Assembly: GCA_000697335.1 (NCBI GenBank)
Contig: JNEM01008943.1
Span: forward strand, 1 to 16,310
Source of the DNA: Conidiobolus incongruus B7586
Taxonomy: Eukaryota > Entomophthoromycota > Entomophthoromycetes > Entomophthorales > Conidiobolaceae
Direction: 5' to 3'
DNA length: 16,310 bases
The notes under the pieces were generated by a model. The model saw only the letters and a program-made list of their open reading frames with translations, ran no database searches and was not told the DNA's origin. The position numbers were made by a program, and so were the translations under genes. Shown one piece after another: positions 9,357-16,310 of this stretch. Position 1 is the first letter of the stretch. Each line of letters begins with the position of its first letter.

Positions 9357-10373
9357 ATACCTAAATCTCTCTCTAAAAAAATCTACTTGCACATTAATCA
9401 ACTTTATAAAGAAGGTAAATCAACTCATGATATTGCTAGAATTACTAGTGTTAGCTAGTCTACTATAGCTAAAACTGTTAAGAATAGCAATAAAGAAACA
9501 TTTAAACCTAAACTTAAGTGTGTTAAAATCATAGATGAACATGATAAGAAGTATATTTATAGGTTAGTTAATACAAGCAAGTGTGGTACTACTGTAGAAA
9601 TACAACAGGAACTATAAAACTATATAGGAATTTTGGTTAGCACTAATACTATTATATATATTTTACATTAGCATGGATACCACTTACACTTTAAGAAAAA
9701 ACACCCCCAACTAAAAAAATCCTACTGTAAAGCTAGGTGGGAGTTTGAATATTGTTACTAATGTTGAACCAAAACTAATTAGAGTAAAGTTATTTAGTCT
9801 AATAAAACAAAAATATACTTTAGTGGATCTGATGGAAAAGCTAGATGCTTCAGAAAAGATGCAGAACTACTTTATAACCATCATGTTAATTCTACCCAAA
9901 AGTATAGTGATAGGTTAATTATTATTTAGGGATGTATGTTATCTTTAGGTATAAGGTATCTTTATAAAGTTAATAGGGGAATTAATGCTGAGATGTACTA
10001 AAGTATTTTAAACAATGAATTGAAAAAAACCATTGAATAATATAGGTTAAACAAATCTAATGTTATTTTCTAGCAAGATAATACCTTTTGCTATACTACA
10101 GCTTCTACTACCAAATAGCTTAAAAATAACAAGATAACAATTATAAAGTAGTTTTCTCAATCTCCTAACCTTAATCTAATTAAACACCTTTGGGATTAGT
10201 TAAAAAAAGTTATTAAAGCTTTCCCCCTAATAAAAAATTTAAATCAACTTTAAGAATATGTTCAAAAAGTATAGAACAAGATTAACCCTTTTTAGTATAA
10301 GAAGTTAGTTGATTCTATACCCCACAAACTTAAAGAAGTTAGAAAAGCTAAAGGTAAATACACTAGGTTTTAA
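9357..10373 (+). pseudogene. Decayed Tc1-family transposase (DD34E)
   Basis: One frame runs from an ATA at 9357, the likely former ATG (then PKSLSKKIY), to TAA at 10371-10373: 338 codons, the usual length for Tc1 transposases. There are no frameshifts but 17 internal stops. An N-terminal helix-turn-helix is recognisable near 9375-9480 ('LYKEGKSTHDIARIT'). The catalytic core shows the first acid codon at 9801-9803, now AAT (Asn) in what is normally a W-S-D-E context. The second is GAT at 10077-10079 (Asp kept, in 'QDNT'). The third is at 10182-10184, now AAA (Lys) in 'SPNLNLIKHLWD'. The 34 codons between the second and third define DD34E. Two of three catalytic acids are gone, so it cannot act. 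The stops fall mostly where relatives have Gln or Trp, which fits C-to-T or G-to-A change. Confidence 0.92.
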
Positions 10374-10387
10374 TTTTTTTTTATCAC

Positions 10388-10603
10388 CAAAAACCTACAA
10401 ATTTATAACTCACCTTAGGTAAAATTTAAAGGTTTATATTTTAGCTAATTAATAACTAAATATCATCATTTAATAATATATATAACTAATAAATATAATA
10501 GATTTTAATTATTTAATTTAGGTTTATTTCATTAAATATTAATTAAGTTATTAGTAAAAGTATAGGTGTTTTTGATTTTATAACTTACTTTTGTAAGTTA
10601 GTG
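10388..10603 (-). repeat. Right terminal inverted repeat of the Tc1 transposon
   Basis: The reverse complement of the left arm. The tip (10569-10603) matches 33 of 35 positions, and the inner block AAATTTATAACTCACCTTAG (10399-10418) matches the left inner block apart from mostly CpA-to-TpA type differences. The arm is 216 bases, equal to the left arm; the middle part is only loosely alignable. Confidence 0.75.
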
Positions 10604-10951
10604 TAGTATAGAGGAAAACTTAATATAAAAATAATATAGTATAGAATGTGGTAATATAGTGTAGCTATAGTGTGCAAGTGTAAATAAATTTTAATTAAGC
10701 TTCAAACTAGGATGAGTCACTAATATATTAAAATTTATATTAGGTAGTATTAATATATTATGTTATTAATAAAAAATAGTTTCAACTTTAAAAATAATGT
10801 AAAAGTAAAAAATAGAACCTAATTTATTAAATAATTTAATACAATTTATATAATTAATTTAACTATATAAGAATAAATTAATTATATAATTTATAGTTAA
10901 TTAAATTATATGAAAATATATATAAGAATTTAAAAAACTACTCTCTTAATA

Positions 10952-12706
10952 CTTTCTTAATAAGTTTTTTAGAAAAGAAACACTTTAGATTTTTGTAAAT
11001 AGGTATAATAGGTTAAATTTTCTTAATATTTTCTAGGGGTTCTTAAATAGCTTTTTTAATAAGATAACCTATCTATTTTATATAGAGATAAAACTTATTC
11101 CTAATAAATTTAAATTTAATTATATAGTTAACATAATATTCTTCTTCTCTATTTTTATTAATAATTAAATCTAGTTTTAAAGTTTTAAATTAATTAGGAA
11201 AAGTGTTAAAATCTTTAAAGTATGGTTTAATTTTAAATATGTGAAAGGTAAGGTTAATCTTCAAAGTTAAAAGTAATTTCAAGGTAATATTTTCAAAATT
11301 TAAATCAATAGATTAAATTTTATAGGGATAATAATATAATAGTAAGTATTTTAGATTTAAGTTAGATTTAAGTAAGGTAGGTTTAAGGGTAGATTCTTCT
11401 AAATATACAAACATATTAATTTTATATTTAAGAGGATTTTTAAATAACTTTAAGTATTGTTGTTTTATAATCCTTTAATTTTCTTCTAAGTTAAATTTAA
11501 CAAGGGAATTAATATACTTGATATTAAATTAAAATTCAACAATATTTAAAGGTAAGTTGATTTAAAGTTTTAGAGTAATTATTAAGTTAGGATGTTTATT
11601 ATAATTGATGAAATAAATGTTAAAACTTGTTAATTTATTAATAAAGAAATTAAATAAATATTAGAGTTATTAGATATAGATATCTTAATTTAACTAATTA
11701 ATGTTAATATAAGCTTTAATTATTTACTTTAAAGTTTTAATAATTTTTTCAACAAGTTTATTGGTTTATTAATAATTAGTAATAGATATAGCTAAGTTAA
11801 TTTTAAAAGAAATAAATAGTGACTTTTAAAATTAAAAGTTGAATTGCATATTTTTATCAGATATAATAATTTGTAAAATTTTATAATAGGTAAAAATATT
11901 AGAGAATAACAATTATGTAATATTTTTAGCTATATAAGTTTTAAAATAAAAAATAAAATAATCATATTTGGAAAATAAATTAATTATAATTAATAAGTTA
12001 TTATAACTATTTATTGATTTAAAAATTTCTATGAAATTAAGTTAGATTTGTTGTTAAATTTTATTAGGGACTTGTAAGGGAATAAGTTTACTATATTTTA
12101 GTTGAGTATTATATTTAGTTTTTTAGCATATATTATAGGTATTAGTATATTTCTAAACTAATTTAACTAGGTAAAGCTAGTAGTATTTTATTTCAATTCT
12201 CTCAGCAATCTTTAACTAGTTTTGATATTCTTTAACAGGTAAGTTATAGCATTCATTAAATACTATTTGTTAAATCTTAAGAATATCATGAACATATAAA
12301 TAATTATTATAATATAGTAAGTTATTGATATTTTTAAATCTTTTAACATATTTTAATTAGTTTTCTAATAGTTTAAAGAGTTTCTCTTTAACTAAAATAA
12401 AGAAATTATTATTTAATAGTGTTTTTAAAATAGTTTAATAAATTCTTTATTTTTTTTATTAATAATCATTAAGTTAATATTTGCTAGGTTTTTATAATTA
12501 AAATAAAAAGATAAATATATAAGATTTTTTAGTAAAGTATCTACAATATAATTTTATTAACCTAAGAGATATTAAATAAAGAAAAAATAAGCTTAGATAG
12601 TTTTAATTTATTTAACTTATTTTCTTAATAAATACTTCTAAGTATTTAAGTAGATAAGTAATTTATAGTTTATAAATATTAAAAAAAATTACAAAATAAG
12701 AAATAT
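10952..12706 (-). pseudogene. Copy C: integrase and chromodomain remnants
   Basis: The minus strand matches the whole internal region of copy A. The chromodomain segment is at about 11000-11160 and the integrase above it, at about 11460-12560. The chromodomain at the end of integrase is the hallmark of chromoviruses and in that group guides insertion towards heterochromatin. Broken many times; no product expected. Confidence 0.7.
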
Positions 12707-14200
12707 AAGTGATTTTTAATTATTTCTACCAAAAAAAGGTTTTATTAATAAACTAGGTATTTTAATTCAGCTGGTTTTATTTTTCTTAACCAAAATATTA
12801 TTGGTTTTAAAGTAATATTTATAAAGTTAAACTTAATATATTCTCTTTTATTTATTCATTTATCTTATAGTTATAAAGTAAAATATAAATTAAATTCAAA
12901 CTAGGTTAATTATTTACTAATTACAAAAGAATTAAAGTTGGTAAAGATAATAATAGGTAGTTTTAAATTAAAAATAGATAAGGTAAAAACATTAGTAATA
13001 TAGAATATTAAAACATTTATATATAAAGTATATAGTAGAGTTTATTCAAAAAAAAATTTTTTTTAAGAGATTTGTAAAAAAAATAACAAGTTTAATAAAG
13101 AAATCAATGAAATCTTTAAAGTAATTTAATAATTTAAATATAAACATAAGTTAATTTTTGTTTTTAGGTATAATAAAAGCTTTAACATCATTAATTTTAG
13201 TTAGATTAATATTAATTCCTTAAAAGGAAACAATATAAGAATAGAAAAAGATAGAAGAGGTATTAAAGATATATTTTGATAATTTTAAAGATAATATATA
13301 TTCTTGAATAATTTGTAAAACCTAACTAACATGTTAAATATATTTTTCTTTAGTTTTTGAGTAGATTAGAATATTATCAAAGTAAGTAATAATAAAGTTA
13401 TTAAAAACAAGGTTAAAAAGGGAATTGATAAATTAAGTAAAAATTACAAAGGTATTATATAATTTAAAGTTTATAATAGTAAATTTATAATAGCTTAAAA
13501 GAGTATTAAAAGTAGTTAAAAGGATAAAATTTTCTTCAACTCTAATGTTATAATATTTATTCTTAACATTTAATTTAGTAAATATAATAGATTTAAGTAG
13601 TTTACCTTTAATATTATATAAGTTTAATAATAAAGTTTTATCTTTAATAATTTTAGAGTTTAAAATATAATTATTAATATATAATCTCTAACCACCATTA
13701 GTTTTTTTTATAAAGAGAATTAAAAATTTTTATAATGAGGAAAAATGTCTAATATACTTATTTTTAAATAGTTTTTGGATTTTTTCTTTTAAAGTTTAAT
13801 ATTATTTAAAAAATAAATGGTAAGTAAACTTTAAGTATAGTTGTATATTAAAGAGTAATTTAATTTTATACTTAATATTATGATTAAGAGGTAATTTATC
13901 TATAAGTTCAAAAATATTAACAAATTAACTTACTATATTATATAAAAAGTGATTATTAAATATAACTGTATTAAAATCAACAAATAAAGTAATAATAAAT
14001 AAATAATAAATAAATATATATCTTTATAAATTATTAAAGTTTTAATTAGTTTTTTACATTGATTTTTATTTATAATAATAGAATTATTTGTTACAATTAT
14101 AGAGTTAGTGTTAGTTATAATATTTAATAGTTTTATAATAGGGTGATATAGATTTTTTAAGATTAATTCCACTAATTCTTTTTAGAATATGAAAAAAATA
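12707..14200 (-). pseudogene. Copy C: reverse transcriptase and RNase H remnants
   Basis: Minus-strand translation gives recognisable reverse transcriptase landmarks in the right order: the N-terminal 'LP..HN' segment near 13876-13893, a 'KKTNGG' segment near 13690-13715, and the active-site box in the Tyr-x-Asp position at about 13366-13392 ('YFDNILIYS'). RNase H is inferred only from its place between reverse transcriptase and integrase. Broken many times; no product expected. Confidence 0.75.
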
Positions 14201-15854
14201 AATTTGTAACCTTTTAAAATAATATTTATAGATATAAAACTGTGATATTCAAATTAATTTTAACATAGTATAAAATTATAACTAATGTTACTAACTAAGA
14301 ATTTAATATGTTAAGAGTAGTTAAGAGGTAATAATAAGTATCTAGATATAATACTAGATGTTTATTCTATTAAGTTGTTAGTATATTTAATTATCAAGTT
14401 ACTTTTTTAGGTAGGTAAAGATAGCTTTATAATAATAGAAAAAGAGATAATAAAACTAAAATAATTAAAATTAATTAGAATACTAACAGGTATATCTATA
14501 AAAGAATTAATTAACATAAACAATAAGGTAATAGTTAAAGGTAAAAAATTATAAAATAGATTAGTTACTAAAATATTTTTAGTTTCTAGTAATTTAATAA
14601 ATTAAATTTCTCTAGTATATATAGTTTAATTTATGGAATCAATAGTCTATTAGAATTTTTGTGGATTAAATTAAAATCTGCTAACTAATTATAAAAGGGA
14701 TAATTCTAAGGTTATATTAATATTATTCAAGTTTAATTTATAGTTGGTAAGTTGGGATTATTAAAAATTAAATAAATGTTGTTTCTTCAAGAAGTATTTA
14801 TTAGCTTTATAATTAACTTAAGTTTTTTAACAGTAATAATAATTTTTATTTATTCTCAAGTAAGCTTTAACTTTTTTATTAAAAGTTTTCTTATAAAGCT
14901 TTACAGCAGAAATATTTATTATTTGAAACTTAAGTAGGTTAAAATAAAATTTAAAGGATTAACTCTTAAGGTAAAAAGATTTAGTTATAGAATAAAAAAT
15001 ATTATCAATTATAATTACTATATCACAAATGTTAAAAAAAAACATATTATTAAAGTGTTCCCTATTAACTAACTAAAATTTCATTTAAAAGTTAAAGTAT
15101 TATAATAGTTTGTGGATTTATTCTTCTTCAGTGATATTTAATATATTTAAACATATATCATTAAATTTCTTAATTAATTATTTTGTAGAAGGTTTTTATT
15201 TAAGTTAAAAAAGCTTTTCTCTTGTTAATTAAATTTAATCTTTTAGGTAATACCTTTTTTTAAAGGCTTTTTCTAATTATTTAAAAGTTTATATCTTTGT
15301 AATAAATTATCCTCCTAAAGTTTTTAAGATTAAGCTTATAATAAATTAACTACCAAATATAAATAAATTTTTCTAAAAAAAAGTAGTTAATTTAAAGATA
15401 TTCTTAGGATTTTTATTAGAGATTTAATTAAGATAATTCTTTATATTTTTAATATTGTTTTCAAGCTTATAGAGGTTTTCAAAACTAACATAAATAGTTA
15501 ATTTATTTTTAAAAACACTAAAGAGAGAGTTTAATATATTAATTATAGTAAAGTAACTAGTTTGTTAAATTTAAACTCTTTAAAACATGTTTTTTTTAAT
15601 TAAAAGTTGTTTAATATAAGTTTTTTAGAGGGTAATAAACTTTTAAAGACTAAAGTTTTAGATTCACTAAATAATTAAACTATTATCATTATTAAAATAA
15701 TATAAAAGTATCTTTTTTTTAATAACACTATAATATATAATATTAAATTTAAATAAAATAAATTATAGATAAAATTTAAAATAGTAATAATTAAATTTAA
15801 TATAAATAGTTATTAATTTCTAATAGGATTTTAATAGTTTTATTGCTATTACTA
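14200..15854 (-). pseudogene. Copy C: gag and leader remnants
   Basis: On the minus strand near 15110-15150 a 'FNDICLNI..ITEEE' segment resembles the Ty3/gypsy gag capsid region. The zinc knuckle and the protease active site expected between gag and reverse transcriptase were not recognised. The leader next to the right LTR (about 15780-15854) should carry the primer-binding site; I cannot identify the tRNA. Confidence 0.55.
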
Positions 15855-16253
15855 TATAAGTATAATAGTAGTGAAACTAATATAATATAGAAGAAAACTT
15901 AATATAAAAGTAGTGTGGTGTATAATATAATAATATAATGTAGTTATAATGTGTAAGTGTAAATAAAGTTTATTTAAGCTTTAAACTGGGGTGAGTTACT
16001 TATATATTAAGGTTTATATTAGGTAATGTTAATATATTATAATATCAACAGAAAGTAGTTTCAATTTTAAAAGTAATATAAAAGTAAAAAATAGTAAGAA
16101 TTGAGAAAAAAAAGAAGAACCTAGTTTATTAAATAATTCAATGCTATTTATATAATTAATTTAACTATATAAATATAAATTAATTATATAATTTATAGAT
16201 AATTGAATTATATGAAAATATATATAAGAATTTAATGAAATAGTCTCTTAATA
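15855..16253 (-). repeat. 5' LTR of copy C
   Basis: A 399-base LTR in minus orientation, aligning end to end with the copy B LTR (8085-8483) and the reverse complements of the copy A LTRs. It runs on the plus strand from TATAAGTATAATAG to TAGTCTCTTAATA. Confidence 0.85.
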
Positions 16254-16310
16254 AAATGTCAGATAATTTATTTATATTTATAAATATATATATATATATT
16301 ATTAATTTAT
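16254..16310. other. AT-rich right flank with short (TA)n run
   Basis: A short flank after the last LTR with an alternating T/A run at about 16283-16299. It does not resemble the part of pol that would be expected if copy C had inserted into an intact copy B. Confidence 0.6.

Larger units (their letters stand above)
9031..10603 (+). mobile_element. Tc1/mariner DD34E transposon, inactive
   Basis: A 1573-base DNA transposon with TA on both sides (9029-9030 and 10604-10605), the target duplication of the Tc1/mariner superfamily. The outer 35 bases of the two ends are inverted repeats matching at 33 of 35 positions; both differences are transitions. A decayed transposase with DD34E spacing occupies 9357-10373 in the plus orientation. 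The flanking LTR halves line up with the uninterrupted sibling LTRs once one TA is counted. It is less AT-rich than its host element (28-33% GC in two hand-counted 60-base lines), so it arrived later. Confidence 0.93.
9001..10951 (-). repeat. 3' LTR of copy C, split by a Tc1 transposon
   Basis: The LTR starts with TGTAAGTATAG at 9001, the best-kept terminal CA of the family on the element strand. It runs to 9030, is interrupted by the transposon at 9031-10603, and continues from 10604 to 10951. Without the insert it is somewhat shorter than the roughly 399 bases of its relatives. The purine-rich junction and the chromodomain end follow directly at its right side. Confidence 0.82.
9001..16253 (-). 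mobile_element. Copy C: most complete fossil Ty3/gypsy chromovirus
   Basis: A minus-strand element of 7253 bases, or about 5.7 kb without the Tc1 transposon nested in it. Both LTRs are present. Between them, reading from high to low coordinates, are gag, reverse transcriptase, RNase H by position, integrase and chromodomain, the standard chromovirus order. It is thoroughly broken, with stops in every frame, and very AT-rich (13% GC in one sampled 60-base line). Transition-type decay makes LTR divergence a poor clock. Flanking duplications do not match (ATTGT left, AAATG right). Confidence 0.85.

Noticed and set aside
9357-10373. Reassigned stop codons (TAA/TAG read as Gln, as in some ciliates)
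   Set aside because: Stops in the transposase sit at Gln-like places, but the host gene encodes all 21 Gln with CAA/CAG and no TAA/TAG, and other transposase stops replace Trp. Catalytic Asp-to-Asn and Glu-to-Lys changes show real decay.
13933-14172. 79-codon open frame on the minus strand
   Set aside because: It lies inside copy C in line with the segment leading into reverse transcriptase, has low-complexity Ile/Leu/Asn composition typical of AT-rich DNA, and is a chance open piece of a fossil element, not a gene.
16283-16299. (TA)n microsatellite
   Set aside because: Too short to mean anything in DNA of this composition.
1-16310. Mitochondrial DNA, suggested by the extreme AT content
   Set aside because: There are no mitochondrial protein, rRNA or tRNA genes, while LTR elements, a Tc1 transposon and a membrane-anchored hydrolase with a eukaryotic promoter layout indicate nuclear DNA.
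1-16310. tRNA, rRNA, CRISPR arrays or tandem satellite
   Set aside because: No cloverleaf-capable GC-containing segments with A/B boxes, no evenly spaced direct repeats and no ribosomal signatures were seen on either strand; a tRNA or covariance-model scan was not possible here.

Overview
This window looks like nuclear DNA from a fungus whose genome is divided into AT-rich and balanced tracts. The evidence is one intact host gene of about 35-47% GC (two hand-counted 60-base lines), chromodomain Ty3/gypsy elements, a Tc1-type transposon, and decay dominated by C-to-T and G-to-A transitions, the signature of repeat-induced point mutation (RIP) or a similar process. I cannot name the species. 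The host gene uses the standard genetic code: its 21 glutamines are all CAA/CAG and it ends in TGA.

Layout. 1-1432 is gene-free AT-rich DNA. 1434-3045 is a single intron-less gene with an inverted CCAAT box, a TATA box and an AATAAA signal. It encodes a 476-residue membrane-anchored alpha/beta hydrolase of the hormone-sensitive-lipase type. 3046-3882 is gene-free. 3883-4193 is a sharp island of about 42% GC that reads best as a solo LTR which escaped the decay around it. 4194-5424 is again empty AT-rich DNA.

From 5425 to 16253 the window is a nest of fossil mobile elements. Copy A (5425-7975, plus strand) is a shortened chromovirus with two LTRs, integrase and chromodomain. Copy B (8085-9000, minus strand) is an LTR plus the end of pol. 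Copy C (9001-16253, minus strand) has two LTRs and recognisable gag, reverse transcriptase, integrase and chromodomain parts. All three share one LTR family of about 398 bp and are heavily eroded. A later Tc1/mariner DD34E transposon (9031-10603) sits inside the left LTR of copy C, flanked by the expected TA duplication. Its transposase frame is unshifted but carries 17 internal stops.

The only gene likely to make a protein is the hydrolase. The rest records repeated insertion into AT-rich DNA followed by RIP-like inactivation. I found no RNA genes, CRISPR arrays or new multi-gene system.
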